54,212 bases of DNA from Butyrivibrio sp. WCD3002 (GCF_000424265.1 NZ_AUJO01000022.1:1-54212), one strand, 5' to 3'; positions 1-8,568 are shown, numbered from the stretch's first letter. The notes: generated from the sequence alone by a model not told the origin. Numbers and translations: made by a program.

Positions 1-190
<190 letters not shown>

Positions 191-405
191 AAATTCTATC
201 TAATCACTTAAAGTGACTGGATCGTTCGTCTGACCAGAACTAAAGCTTGGCTTTGTTCTGTCCGTTTTTACCTTGTTAGGTTTGTTTTGTTCTCTGAAAT
301 TTCTTTTTGGAATTTTCAGGGTTGCATTACTATTCCATTGTCAAAGTGCTTAAACACTGGGCTCGCTGGCTTTTTGTTTGTTTGCCGTGCGCCGCAGCAA
401 AATTA
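191..405 (-). other. rRNA operon leader region
   Basis: About 200 bases lie between the mature 16S 5' end and the promoter -10 box. This should be the transcribed 5' leader removed by rRNA processing. No open reading frame or tRNA is visible in it. No clear boxA antitermination element was recognised. Confidence 0.6.
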
Positions 406-434
406 AATATATCACCACGCAAATAATGTGTCAA
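406..434 (-). promoter_or_regulatory. Strong sigma-A promoter of the rRNA operon
   Basis: On the minus strand a perfect -35 box, TTGACA (429-434), is followed by exactly 17 bases and then TATATT (406-411). An AT-rich tract lies upstream (about 435-475), as expected of an UP-element. The distance to the 16S 5' end, about 215 bases, is normal for an rrn leader. Confidence 0.85.
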
Positions 435-484
435 CAAAAATTTTAAATTTTTTTCAAAAAAATTTTTCCCGAGCCATCTTCAAA

Positions 485-530
485 AGCAAAAAAGTGAGGA
501 ATAATGCGGCTTTGCGACACATTATTCCTC
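485..530 (-). terminator. Rho-independent terminator after the frameshifted secreted-protein gene
   Basis: An 11-base perfect inverted repeat, GAGGAATAATG/CATTATTCCTC, occupies 496-506 and 520-530. On the minus strand it is followed by a T-rich tail at 485-495. It sits about 30 bases beyond the end of the degraded gene at 562-1055, just ahead of the rRNA promoter, so it would also shield that promoter from read-through. Confidence 0.75.
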
Positions 531-561
531 CTAAAAAAAATTGAAATTTGTTATGAAATTC

Positions 562-1055
562 TCATTTCACTATAATTTCTACCTTCTTTGCAAGACCATT
601 TACGGCAAAAACATATACGAAACAGGTTCCTGAATTTACACCTTTAACTGCACCTTTCTTGTCGACTGTAGCAATCGCTTCATCTGAAGAGACGTACCTT
701 AGCTTCGCTGCATTTTTAGGGAGCTTCTTTTTCTTATCAGCAAGCTTTACCGATGCTTTTATATTTACAGTCTTACCCGTATCAACAGAAAGGCTCTTGG
801 AGGCTCAAATGAGCACTCAGGAAAAGAGTATATCTGCCCATCATATACTTCTTCAGATGCCATGGTACCGGAACCTTCTCCCGGATCATAAACCAGCTCA
901 TAATATGTCTTATCACTTCCACCTGACTCTTCAGCATTTGCCGGTAAGCCAAATACATTTAAGGGAACTGCTCCTGTTACCATTGCAAACGATAAAATTG
1001 TTACAGATAAAAAACTACGTATACCCATCTTTCCTTTTTCAAAAACGCTGCTCAT
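562..1055 (-). pseudogene. Frameshifted secreted protein with InlB-type repeat and Ig-like domain
   Basis: The reading frame opens at 1055 behind a good AGGAGG site. It encodes a signal peptide (hydrophobic stretch about residues 11-35, likely cleavage after ANA) and then the start of an InlB B-repeat (YYELVYDPGEGSGTM...). It shifts frame around 785-806 and stops at 765. A second minus-strand frame continues from about 800 to a TGA at 562, and reads as a bacterial Ig-like (BIG2-type) domain with residues KLRYVSSDEAIATVDKKG. Joining the frames gives signal peptide, partial B-repeat and Ig-like domain, the layout of a cell-surface or exported protein. The B-repeat is also shorter than usual, so a deletion together with a frameshift is likely. 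A sequencing error in a short genuine gene remains possible. Confidence 0.6.
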
Positions 1056-1089
1056 TATGTCCTCCTTTCTGAGATTTTAAGTCCCTTCT

Positions 1090-2079
1090 TCACAATTTAT
1101 TTTTGTACTTTTCCGCACTTTCAATTGTTTTCTTCATATATCTGATTACTTCGACAGGATACTCGCCTACTGCAGTTTCTCCGGTCACCATAACGGATGA
1201 TGCGCCGTCCAGTACTGCATTAAAAATGTCGCTTACCTCTGCTCTTGTGGGAACAGGACTATGTTCCATGGAAGCCAGCATCTGGGTTACAACCATAAAC
1301 GGTTTTCCGATTTCAGTACACCTTCCTGCGATATCCTTTTGTACTCCGGGAAGGTCATAGAGTGGTACGGCGTTTCCAAGGTCTCCCCTTGCGATTATAA
1401 TTTCATCACTTTCTTCTATAATAGTGTCAAGTTTATCGATGCCTCGCCTGTCTTCTATCTTGGCGTAGATTCGAATATCATCTGCTCCGCAATGGTGCAA
1501 TTCGTTTCTAAGGGTTGCCACATCCTCGCGGCCTCTCACAAAGGGCTGCATTATTCCTGTTATTCCATTTTCTGCTGCGCATTTGATATTGATATGGTCT
1601 TCCTCTGTAAGAGTTGGCATCTCGATATCGAAATCATCCGAGGCTATGCTTTTGCGGCTTTTGAGGACCCCACCACGCTTTACTGTGGCCAGCGCGTAGT
1701 CATCCGAGCATGAGGAAACGACAGCGGCTAACTTACCATCGTCAAATTTCAGTTCTATACCGGGATGGATGTTTTCAAAAATTCTAAAGTCTACCGGGAT
1801 CCCGTTTTTTCCAATAACTATCTCCTGCCCTTCGCTAAGCTGTAGCTCAGTTTCCAAATCACCTATCCTCAACTCAGGGCCCTGGATATCTACGAGAATG
1901 AGGGGCTTAACCCCTACTTTTTCTGCGGCACTTTTGACCATATTTATCGTATCTAAGTTGTCAGCAAGCATGGAATGAGACAGATTTAGCCTTACTCCTG
2001 TCATGCCAGCTTCGAACATGGCTTTAAGTGTTGCTTCGTCGCTGCAGGATGGGCCAAGGGTTCCGAATATATCAATCAT
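1090..2079 (-). CDS. Short pyruvate kinase-like protein (no C-terminal domain)
   Basis: This 329-residue protein has the pyruvate kinase barrel with the inserted B domain: IFGTLGPSC at the start, RLNLSHS, LVDIQGPELRIG, IYAKIED with the catalytic-type lysine, IIARGDLG, and the TQMLASMEHSPVPTRAEVSD block that ends the barrel. It stops there, so the C-terminal allosteric domain (about 120-140 residues) of ordinary pyruvate kinases is missing. A full-length enzyme is encoded at 13682-15097, so this is a second, divergent copy. The usual TKGPE motif reads IQGPE, losing a conserved lysine. It overlaps the upstream hydrolase gene by 8 bases and is probably co-transcribed with it. It may be an unregulated kinase or act on another phospho-substrate; activity cannot be judged from sequence. 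Confidence 0.85.
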   Translation of the reverse strand: MIDIFGTLGPSCSDEATLKAMFEAGMTGVRLNLSHSMLADNLDTINMVKSAAEKVGVKPLILVDIQGPELRIGDLETELQLSEGQEIVIGKNGIPVDFRIFENIHPGIELKFDDGKLAAVVSSCSDDYALATVKRGGVLKSRKSIASDDFDIEMPTLTEEDHINIKCAAENGITGIMQPFVRGREDVATLRNELHHCGADDIRIYAKIEDRRGIDKLDTIIEESDEIIIARGDLGNAVPLYDLPGVQKDIAGRCTEIGKPFMVVTQMLASMEHSPVPTRAEVSDIFNAVLDGASSVMVTGETAVGEYPVEVIRYMKKTIESAEKYKNKL

Positions 2080-3034
2080 TATCTATTATCTCCAGTACCT
2101 GTCTGAAATATTCATTTCGAGTTTCTTCCAATGCATTGAATATCTCATGTCTTGAATCCTCAAAATTGACAATCTTTGCCTGGGGGACCTTCCTTGCAAA
2201 CTCCCTGTAGCCGTCAGGGTCAATTAGATGGTCCTGTCCTGCAGTAAAGACTGTTATAGGCAGAGACAGCCTTGATGTATTTTTGAAAATCCTGTCAAAA
2301 ACCTTGTAGCTGGCAAGTCCCCAACCAAAGGCTGCACCATAGGTCTGGTAATGCTCATCCTTTAATCGCATCTCAAACAGATAATCATAGCGCGGTTTTG
2401 ACTGGGTACTGCTGGTTTCAAAAACAGGCTTGCCGTCAAAGTACTTCTGTCCCGGTCCCATTGATTGCTTTTTACCAAATAAAGTCGCGTAGATAGTGAT
2501 CAGTGTGATAATGAATTTTGAGGGAACGGACTTCATCTTAAGCATGGGCGAGCTAAGGATAGCTCTGTCAAAGTAGTCCTGATATTTTTCAAGGAAAAGG
2601 GTACTTACAGCGCCTCCCATTGAGTGTGCAAAAAGGATTCGCTTCTTTCCGGAAGTAGCAGGCACAACAACCTTATCCATGAAAATGCGAAGGTCTTCCA
2701 CATAAGTGTTGTAATCGTCTATGTAGACTACATCGGGCTCCTTCATCTTGCCCTCGGAGTAGCCGTGGCCACGCTGCTCTATGAAATAGAAACCAAAGCC
2801 CGCCTGATACAGATACCACACGTACTCGTGATATTTTCCGAAAAACTCGCAAAAGCCGTGGACGAAAACTACTACCTTTGTGGCGTTTTCCGGCATGGCA
2901 AAATAGTAATTGAGGGTAGTTCCGTCAAAGGACTTGAATTTTCCCTGCTTTACATGGGCTTTGCGAAATTCCTTGTTTTCAGTTTTCATTACTTCGATGA
3001 AATCATCTTCACCTAAAAAATTAACCTTGTTCAT
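2072..3034 (-). CDS. Alpha/beta hydrolase of the lysophospholipase/monoacylglycerol lipase type
   Basis: This 320-residue serine hydrolase has the oxyanion-hole segment FVHGFCEFFGKYH, the Arg-Gly-His turn EQRGHGYSEG, the nucleophile elbow AHSMGG, the acid in AGQDHLIDPDGY and the histidine in SRHEIFNALEE. This is the layout of the serine aminopeptidase S33/PldB family, which cleaves acyl esters such as lysophospholipids or monoglycerides. There is no signal peptide, so it is cytoplasmic. An AAGGGAA site precedes the ATG. It overlaps the glycerophosphodiesterase gene upstream by 14 bases and the pyruvate kinase-like gene downstream by 8, which suggests one operon handling phospholipid breakdown products. 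Confidence 0.88.
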   Translation of the reverse strand: MNKVNFLGEDDFIEVMKTENKEFRKAHVKQGKFKSFDGTTLNYYFAMPENATKVVVFVHGFCEFFGKYHEYVWYLYQAGFGFYFIEQRGHGYSEGKMKEPDVVYIDDYNTYVEDLRIFMDKVVVPATSGKKRILFAHSMGGAVSTLFLEKYQDYFDRAILSSPMLKMKSVPSKFIITLITIYATLFGKKQSMGPGQKYFDGKPVFETSSTQSKPRYDYLFEMRLKDEHYQTYGAAFGWGLASYKVFDRIFKNTSRLSLPITVFTAGQDHLIDPDGYREFARKVPQAKIVNFEDSRHEIFNALEETRNEYFRQVLEIIDND

Positions 3035-3752
3035 ATAATTCCCTTGCCTTATCAGGATAGTTTGTAATCACGGCATTTACGCCAAGGTCGCGGCATTTAA
3101 TCATGTCGGCAGCTTTGTTTACGGTCCAGACATTAACGTCAATCTCAAACATATTGCAGTCGTCCATAAAATCAGGATACTGCAGGTTGTAGAATGCCGG
3201 ATGAAGCGCGTTTACGCCATTTTCGGCAGCGTAGCCGGGCATGTTAAGATGACCGTCGCCGTAGAGGAAGCCCACCTTTGCGTCGGGATCCATATCCTTA
3301 ATCTTCATAGCTGAGTAATGGTTGAAGGATGAATAGATTACTCTGTCGGAAAAGCTTTTTTTCTTCGTGAGTTCGACAATCTTATCCTCCAGATCAGGGT
3401 AGAATATCTCCCCTGTCTTAAGCTCGATGTTGATGGTAAGGCCTGTAGGGTCAAGTAAATCAAACACCTCTTCCATAGTAGGAATGTGCACACCTTCATA
3501 GGCCTGGTTTCCATTGCAGAAATCAAACTTAAGAAGCTCCTCATAGGTATAATCCTTGATGAATCCCGCACCATTACTGGTCCTATCGATTTTTTCATCA
3601 TGGCAGACTACGATCACATCATCCTTTGTAAGCTGGATATCCAGCTCAACTCCGTCGGCCTTCATATCAGCCGCCATTTTAAATGCAGGAAGTGTGTTTT
3701 CAGGCGCATAACCACTGGCTCCACGGTGAGCCCAAATTAAAGGATAGCTCAT
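3021..3752 (-). CDS. Glycerophosphodiester phosphodiesterase
   Basis: The 243-residue protein begins SYPLIWAHRGASGYAPENT, the signature of the GDPD TIM-barrel family. The metal-site and catalytic residues follow in VELDIQLTKDDVIVVCHDE and INIELK. These enzymes hydrolyse glycerophosphodiesters to glycerol-3-phosphate and an alcohol. The start at 3752 is chosen because an AGAGGTG site lies about six bases upstream and the catalytic HRG motif begins ten residues later. An extension to 3809 is open but would translate the ribosome binding site itself. It lies between a lipase-like gene and a sugar symporter and fits a lipid head-group salvage role. No signal peptide, so intracellular. Confidence 0.92.
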   Translation of the reverse strand: MSYPLIWAHRGASGYAPENTLPAFKMAADMKADGVELDIQLTKDDVIVVCHDEKIDRTSNGAGFIKDYTYEELLKFDFCNGNQAYEGVHIPTMEEVFDLLDPTGLTINIELKTGEIFYPDLEDKIVELTKKKSFSDRVIYSSFNHYSAMKIKDMDPDAKVGFLYGDGHLNMPGYAAENGVNALHPAFYNLQYPDFMDDCNMFEIDVNVWTVNKAADMIKCRDLGVNAVITNYPDKARELYEQG

Positions 3753-3812
3753 AATTTTCACCTCTTTCTTCTTATATAAATATTCGTTTGTTGGAATACG
3801 TTTTTTCAAAAA

Positions 3813-5294
3813 TCAAACCTTCTTGTTTGAATTCCTGATATCCCAGAGCTTATCGTAGGAAAAGCCCGTTACCTTCTCGCAGATTCGCTTCTCTTCATCT
3901 GAGGCTACTGAAGGTTCCTCGCCCTTTCTGCGGGCGATTTCCTTCTGAATAACTGCAAACTCTTTTCCTGTGATAGGGAAAATAACAGCAACTACAAACA
4001 AAAGTGTAATCAGAATAGCAGGACAGATGATGAAAATCAGGGATATTCCATGCTGAGTACCAAGGCTCTGGCGGCCGCCCTGATTTGCGATTACCTCATC
4101 ATAACCAACTGCCGATAAAAGGATTCCGATAACTGCGGCTGATACGCCTGCTGAGATTTTTCTGATAAAAGTAGCCATACCGGAAACTATGCCGGGTCTT
4201 CTTACTGATGTGATCAGCTCGTCAACCTCAGCCATATCCGCCATGATTGCAAAGATGCTTGTGAGAGTTGCAGCGTTTCCAAGACCAATAAGTGCCGTCA
4301 TAATCAAAATCATAACTATGTTTGCACCTTCATAAGAAAAAGCAAGAAGTCCCAAAGTACCAAAAAGTCTTATAGGCGCGCCGATAAGTATGGTCGTCCT
4401 CTTGGAGGTCTTGCTCATAACAGGTCCCCAGATCAGCATACCAACCAGCTGCGAAATCAGAAGAACCGCCATAAGATAGGTAAAGTAACCGTTTCCATAG
4501 CCGTTTAAAACATCATCCACATAGTAAACTGCCATGCCGGAAACGAAGTCCATACCGCACTGTCCAAAGAGATACAGGCCCAGGAAAAGCCTGAAGGATC
4601 TGCTTTTTAAGACGCTTACAGACTGAGGAAAGCTCTCGGCAAGAGTTGTGTTGATGGGTTCCTTTTTCTTTTCCCAAGTGCCAAAGAAGGTCACTAAGGA
4701 TGTGCACAGGAAGAGAATGCTGAAAATGAAGGCGCACTTCATATACAGGCCTTTGTTCAGCGTATCGGTAATTATGAATGTCGGAATAAGTCCGCAAACC
4801 ATGGAACCCAGTGTGGACCAGATCATGCGGCAGTTTGAAAACTTCGCACGCATGGCATAGTCATCCATCATGTCAGGTAAAAGTCCGTAATATGGAACAA
4901 AAAGAATTGTAAAGCCCGTTGAAAACAGGCAGTACATAAACAGATAAAAGATATAAAGAATCACAGGCGAGGTGCTTGGAATGCTTACCCATAAAAGAAG
5001 GAATGTAATTGATGAAGCAAATGCACCAATAAAAATGTAAAATCTCTTGGGTCCGAATTTGGACGTGGTCCTATCAGTAATGTTTCCCATCAAGGGATCC
5101 GTGATGGCATCCCAAACCTTTCCCACAAGCGGGATTGTGCCCGCAAGCGCCGCAGGCATGCCAAGTGCCTTGGTCATAAATACTGCAAAAAAAGTGTTTA
5201 TGATGACAAAAGCGCCCCCGTTGTAGAATTCCGCCATGCCAAACATCATTTGGTGAAGAAAATTATAGTTTGGTTTTCTTCCATAATATTCCAT
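3813..5294 (-). CDS. GPH-family sugar:cation symporter (MFS)
   Basis: This 493-residue polytopic membrane protein shows about twelve hydrophobic segments. It carries the glycoside-pentoside-hexuronide signature after the second helix (DPLMGNITDRTTSKFGPKR), in which the conserved Asp couples cation and sugar movement. Members such as MelB, XynB and YicJ import oligosaccharides or glycosides with Na+ or H+. The N-terminus has the usual amphipathic lead (YNFLHQMMFGMAEF). The gene lies 60 bases upstream of the phosphodiesterase gene on the same strand, so co-transcription is plausible. Substrate cannot be deduced. Confidence 0.9.
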   Translation of the reverse strand: MEYYGRKPNYNFLHQMMFGMAEFYNGGAFVIINTFFAVFMTKALGMPAALAGTIPLVGKVWDAITDPLMGNITDRTTSKFGPKRFYIFIGAFASSITFLLLWVSIPSTSPVILYIFYLFMYCLFSTGFTILFVPYYGLLPDMMDDYAMRAKFSNCRMIWSTLGSMVCGLIPTFIITDTLNKGLYMKCAFIFSILFLCTSLVTFFGTWEKKKEPINTTLAESFPQSVSVLKSRSFRLFLGLYLFGQCGMDFVSGMAVYYVDDVLNGYGNGYFTYLMAVLLISQLVGMLIWGPVMSKTSKRTTILIGAPIRLFGTLGLLAFSYEGANIVMILIMTALIGLGNAATLTSIFAIMADMAEVDELITSVRRPGIVSGMATFIRKISAGVSAAVIGILLSAVGYDEVIANQGGRQSLGTQHGISLIFIICPAILITLLFVVAVIFPITGKEFAVIQKEIARRKGEEPSVASDEEKRICEKVTGFSYDKLWDIRNSNKKV

Positions 5295-5337
5295 AAGTGC
5301 CCCCTAAAAACCTTTCTCTTTTTTCATAATATAAGCA

Positions 5338-5365
5338 CGCGTCCCCAAAACAGATGGGGACAGCG
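5338..5365 (-). terminator. Hairpin between SGNH hydrolase and symporter genes
   Basis: A GTCCCC/GGGGAC stem (5341-5346 with 5356-5361), extended by three pairs around one bulged base, lies 15 bases past the stop of the SGNH hydrolase gene. The downstream T-run on the minus strand is weak, so termination efficiency is uncertain. Confidence 0.4.
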
Positions 5366-5379
5366 CAAGCTTTTGTAAA

Positions 5380-6057
5380 TCAAAGATATTTTTTCATATT
5401 TTCAAAAACAACTTCATATGCATCAGACCACATGTGAATTCCGTCGATTGAGAATTCCTCCTTGGTCTTGCCGTCAGGGCCGGTGAGGCCTTCGTTTACA
5501 TCGATATAGTTGTAGCAAAATTCTTCAGCAAGAGCCTTAACTGCTGCGTTTGCCTCAGGAAGCCTCTCTCTTCTAAGGATTGCTGCCTTGTCTGCGTCGG
5601 GCCAGGGCATCTTTGCTGCAACTGTCTCGTTTACAGGATAATAAGCCATCAGATAAACCACAGTTTCCGGAAGCTTTTCCTTAATCTGGGTAAGTACCTG
5701 TCTGTAATCAGAAATAAGCTTTTCCTTGGTCTCATCGGGTATGCTGATGTCGTTGGTTCCGATATTGATAAAAATCTTAGATGGCTCTAAGTCGAGAATC
5801 TGCTCGTTCATAGCATCAAGCATCTCCGGGATTGTGTATCCGCCGATACCTCTGTTATAGATTGTCAGATTCATTCCGTGATTTAAAAGAATCTCCTGAA
5901 TAGGAAACTGCTCCATAAGTGATGAGCCTGTAAAAAGGATCTGACCCTTTTTCACAAATTTGTTCAGATGTCTGTATCGCTCCAGCTTATCAGCCTTCTC
6001 GCGCTTCATAAAATCCCCAATAAATTCTGAAAATACGTTTTTGCTTTCCTCTGCCAT
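5380..6057 (-). CDS. SGNH/GDSL-family hydrolase
   Basis: The 225-residue protein has the four SGNH blocks: FTGSSLMEQ (nucleophile Ser), YNRGIGG (Gly), INIGTNDIS (Asn) and DGIHMWSDAY (Asp-x-x-His) near the C-terminus. Members are esterases, acyl- or acetylhydrolases. The start at 6057 has an AGGAGG site five bases upstream; a longer frame to 6144 would read through that site and has no site of its own. No signal peptide is present, so it probably acts in the cytosol, perhaps deacetylating imported saccharides given the sugar symporter downstream. That link is inference. Confidence 0.88.
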   Translation of the reverse strand: MAEESKNVFSEFIGDFMKREKADKLERYRHLNKFVKKGQILFTGSSLMEQFPIQEILLNHGMNLTIYNRGIGGYTIPEMLDAMNEQILDLEPSKIFINIGTNDISIPDETKEKLISDYRQVLTQIKEKLPETVVYLMAYYPVNETVAAKMPWPDADKAAILRRERLPEANAAVKALAEEFCYNYIDVNEGLTGPDGKTKEEFSIDGIHMWSDAYEVVFENMKKYL

Positions 6058-6146
6058 AATGTCCTCCTGGTTAGTAATATATATAGTACATTTTACCTCA
6101 AAAAAAGCAGGCTGCATATCGCCGTTATAACTTACAATTTCCAATC

Positions 6147-6272
6147 AGCGAGTTTGATATGGTAGTATTTGATCCAAAAAATCTCTGCTGCGAAATCTAT
6201 GAAGTAAAATATAGTAAAGAGCAAGTACCAAAGCAGTATCGTCACTTTAATCCTTGCAAAAAGCGCATTTGA
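6147..6272 (+). pseudogene. Remnant of a DUF4143-type ATPase C-terminus
   Basis: A frame on the plus strand encodes about 41 residues, SEFDMVVFDPKN, CCEIYEVKYSKEQVPKQY and RHFNP, ending at TGA 6270-6272. This resembles the C-terminal nuclease-like segment of the widespread AAA ATPase/DUF4143 proteins, where an E-D-x-V-V-x-D strand is followed by E-I-K-x-S and a QYRH helix. There is no start codon with a binding site and nothing of the ATPase domain, so it is a leftover 3' end. Assignment is from memory of the family pattern. Confidence 0.45.
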
Positions 6273-6670
6273 ATCGGCGGTGGCATCCTGAGAGATATTA
6301 CCACTACTTTGTGATTTATCAATATTCCTAAATAATTATTAAACTTATTCAACACTTATCTGGTAACAAATGAACAAATTGCATTTTCTGTTGTATTTGT
6401 TTATCTCATATGTTATTATGATTTCACTCATGTTTTATATCTTTATCAAATAACGCTACGGCGTAACGAATCCAGCCCTAATTTCGGGCACTTTTCGCAG
6501 AAACATTGATATAACTATGTTATAATGTACAAAAAGAAAGTATGTATTGACATAGCTTTATTTTACTGTACCCAAATATGTATTTTGTCCAGATACTATT
6601 TTGCCTCGCGTTATTTCTATAATAGATATACGGCTGAGAATTCAAAAATGCGAGGAAAGGAAATGATTAA
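6273..6670. other. Intergenic region upstream of an Rpn gene
   Basis: About 400 AT-rich bases with no convincing reading frame. TATAAT-like hexamers occur near 6517 and 6622, and a TTGACA near 6547, but none pairs with a partner at 16-18 bases, so no promoter is assigned. A GAGGAAAGGA-type ribosome binding site lies just ahead of the ATG at 6671. Confidence 0.5.
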
Positions 6671-7654
6671 ATGGGACAAAAAGACAATCTGACTAAGGAA
6701 TACATGTCAGATAATGCACGTTTTGCAGATGCGTTCAACTACTTTTTATTTGGTGGGAAGCAGGTTATAAAAGATACTGATCTTCACGAAAAAGATCCTA
6801 CCGAACTAATTTCCCTCACTAAAAACAATGATTTGTTTGCAAAGCAGAAAATGAGGGATGTGCTTAAGCAGTGTGTGCTTCGCACTTCGGATGATGCAGT
6901 GTATGTTATGATGGGCGTTGAAAACCAATCAAATATACATTACGCCATGGCTGTAAAGAACCTGCTATATGACAGCCTTAATTATGCTACACAGGCAGAT
7001 AACATATCTACCATGCACAAGAAAAAACAGGATCTCAAAGGTGATGAATTCTTATCTCATTTTGCGAAAGACGATCACATAATCCCTGTAGTAACGCTTA
7101 CCATATACTGGGGCAAAGAAAAATGGGATGGTAGCCTGCGCATTAGTGATATGTTTCCACCTAATACACCAAAGGAAATTCGTATTTATGCATGTGATTA
7201 CAGAGTAAATCTTATCACGCCGCAAACAATCAACGATTTCAAATTGTTCAAAACAGAGCTTGGAGGTGTGCTTGAATTCATTAGCAAATCAGACAGCACT
7301 CCTGCTCTTAAACAAATGGTAGCTGAGCGAAATGGTGAATGGAAAATCAGTCGAACAGGAGTGGCTATTATGAATACCATGACAGGATCAACAATTAAAC
7401 CAGAACATGAGAACGATGAGGTGATAGAAGTGTGTAAAGGAATTCAAGGATTAATAGATGAAGGACGGGTTGAAGGTCGGATTGAAGGACGGGTTGAAGG
7501 TCGGATTGAAGGTCGGGTTGAAGGTAGGGTTGAAGGTCGAGGAGAGCAAAAAAATGAGGATTTTGAAAACGTTACACTTTCAATAATGGAAATGCAAAAT
7601 ATTCCCAGAGCTGATGCAGAAAAGCAGGCTCGTCTTCTGTTAAAGTTGGATTAA
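6671..7654 (+). CDS. Rpn-type PD-(D/E)XK nuclease (recombination-promoting nuclease/putative transposase)
   Basis: This 327-residue protein follows the family layout: FADAFNYFLFGG near the N-terminus, the nuclease-type segment VYVMMGVENQSNIHYAMAVK (Asp/Glu/Gln strand), and IIPVVTLTIYWGKEKWDG. Rpn proteins are PD-(D/E)XK endonucleases linked to RecA-independent recombination and frequent in Lachnospiraceae in many diverged copies. Near the C-terminus (about residues 264-292) it carries a run of GRVEGRIEG-type repeats encoded by tandem 12-bp units, then a short helical tail. A second, distinct member is at 9415-10353. No inverted repeats or transposition target duplication were seen around it. 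Confidence 0.85.
   Translation: MGQKDNLTKEYMSDNARFADAFNYFLFGGKQVIKDTDLHEKDPTELISLTKNNDLFAKQKMRDVLKQCVLRTSDDAVYVMMGVENQSNIHYAMAVKNLLYDSLNYATQADNISTMHKKKQDLKGDEFLSHFAKDDHIIPVVTLTIYWGKEKWDGSLRISDMFPPNTPKEIRIYACDYRVNLITPQTINDFKLFKTELGGVLEFISKSDSTPALKQMVAERNGEWKISRTGVAIMNTMTGSTIKPEHENDEVIEVCKGIQGLIDEGRVEGRIEGRVEGRIEGRVEGRVEGRGEQKNEDFENVTLSIMEMQNIPRADAEKQARLLLKLD
7460..7543 (+). repeat. Seven tandem 12-bp units inside the Rpn gene
   Basis: Seven consecutive units of the type GAAGGWCGGRTT (7460, 7472, 7484, 7496, 7508, 7520 and a diverged last unit at 7532) encode the four-residue repeat E-G-R-V/I. Because the unit is a multiple of three, copy-number change by slippage would keep the frame. Confidence 0.9.
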
Positions 7655-7678
7655 CATATTAGATATGTCTACAGTCAA

Positions 7679-7710
7679 AACCGGGATTTCACGTTTGTGA
7701 AATCCTGGTT
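7679..7710. terminator. Bidirectional terminator between convergent genes
   Basis: A perfect 14-base inverted repeat, AACCGGGATTTCAC/GTGAAATCCTGGTT (one G-T pair), spans 7679-7692 and 7697-7710 with a GTTT loop. It sits between the stop of the Rpn gene (7654) and that of the convergent prepilin peptidase (7735), so it can serve both. Confidence 0.75.
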
Positions 7711-7734
7711 ACTTTATACCCTAAAACTTAAGCT

Positions 7735-8568
7735 CTACATGAGTAGCCCGAGATACCAACTCGTAATACTTTCTGAAAAAATCAAAAGTAAATATCCCGA
7801 AAACGCTATGGCAGGGCCAAAAGGAAATGCCTTTGAAGCATCCGGGTTAAGCAATCGTCTGATAGCTGCAAATACAAGTCCGCTGATACAGGAGAAAATG
7901 ATTAACTCATAGCTTCCGGCATATCCAAGATAAAGTGCAAGCATCGCAAAGAGTTTAATATCTCCACCTCCAAGCGCCTCTTTTCTCAGGAACTTCTCAA
8001 CTGCCATAGTTAAAAGAAGCATGATTACTAGCATCAGAATTCCTGCAAGAAGATGATTCCCCATCCACAAAAGCGATATCTTTGAAAATAGGCCTTCACC
8101 TGACATAAAGGGTGCAGTCACTACCCAGGTAATAATTCCGGCAAGAATGCATCCATCCGGTATTTCAAAGGTCTCAAGATCTGTAAGCGCGATTATGAAA
8201 AGGATTCCTGAAAGTACAAGATTTCTAAAAAACAATACTAATGTGGATACGTCCACAGTAAACAAAAGTCTAAGAGATGGCTCTAACACTGCAAGGTACA
8301 TTGACAGCGTAATTATTCCAAAAGAAAGCTCTGTAAGCGGATATCTGGGTGATATTTTTTCTTTGCAATATCTGCATTTACCCTTTGTAAGAAGATAGCT
8401 GACCACAGGAATTAGATCTATCGCTGCAAGGTCGTGTCCGCAGTACATGCAGTGACTCTTGCCCTTAACAAAATCCTCTTTCCTGCATATTCGAATTGCA
8501 GTGCAGTTAAGAAACGAACCAAATATAAGTCCAAATATGAAAACTACCGTTCTAAAATAAGCATACAT
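7735..8568 (-). CDS. Prepilin peptidase (A24 aspartic protease, PilD/ComC type)
   Basis: The 277-residue integral membrane protein opens with a hydrophobic helix and the zinc-binding N-terminal domain typical of bifunctional prepilin peptidases (CMYCGHDL and CRYCKEKISPRYPLTEL, two CxxC pairs). The catalytic aspartates are in TDLETFEIPD and GGGDIKLFAML. It would cleave type IV pilin-like leader peptides at the inner face of the membrane and may N-methylate the new terminus. No pilin or assembly genes are nearby, so its substrates must be encoded elsewhere. Confidence 0.92.
   Translation of the reverse strand: MYAYFRTVVFIFGLIFGSFLNCTAIRICRKEDFVKGKSHCMYCGHDLAAIDLIPVVSYLLTKGKCRYCKEKISPRYPLTELSFGIITLSMYLAVLEPSLRLLFTVDVSTLVLFFRNLVLSGILFIIALTDLETFEIPDGCILAGIITWVVTAPFMSGEGLFSKISLLWMGNHLLAGILMLVIMLLLTMAVEKFLRKEALGGGDIKLFAMLALYLGYAGSYELIIFSCISGLVFAAIRRLLNPDASKAFPFGPAIAFSGYLLLIFSESITSWYLGLLM

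Noticed and set aside
659..1072. Plus-strand reading frame of 137 codons
   Set aside because: It is antisense to the degraded secreted-protein gene, has no ribosome binding site and an unlikely composition; the minus strand shows signal peptide, B-repeat and Ig-like domain.
7460..7543. Possible CRISPR array
   Set aside because: The units are contiguous 12-mers inside a coding region, with no spacers. No CRISPR-like repeat-spacer pattern was seen anywhere in the window.
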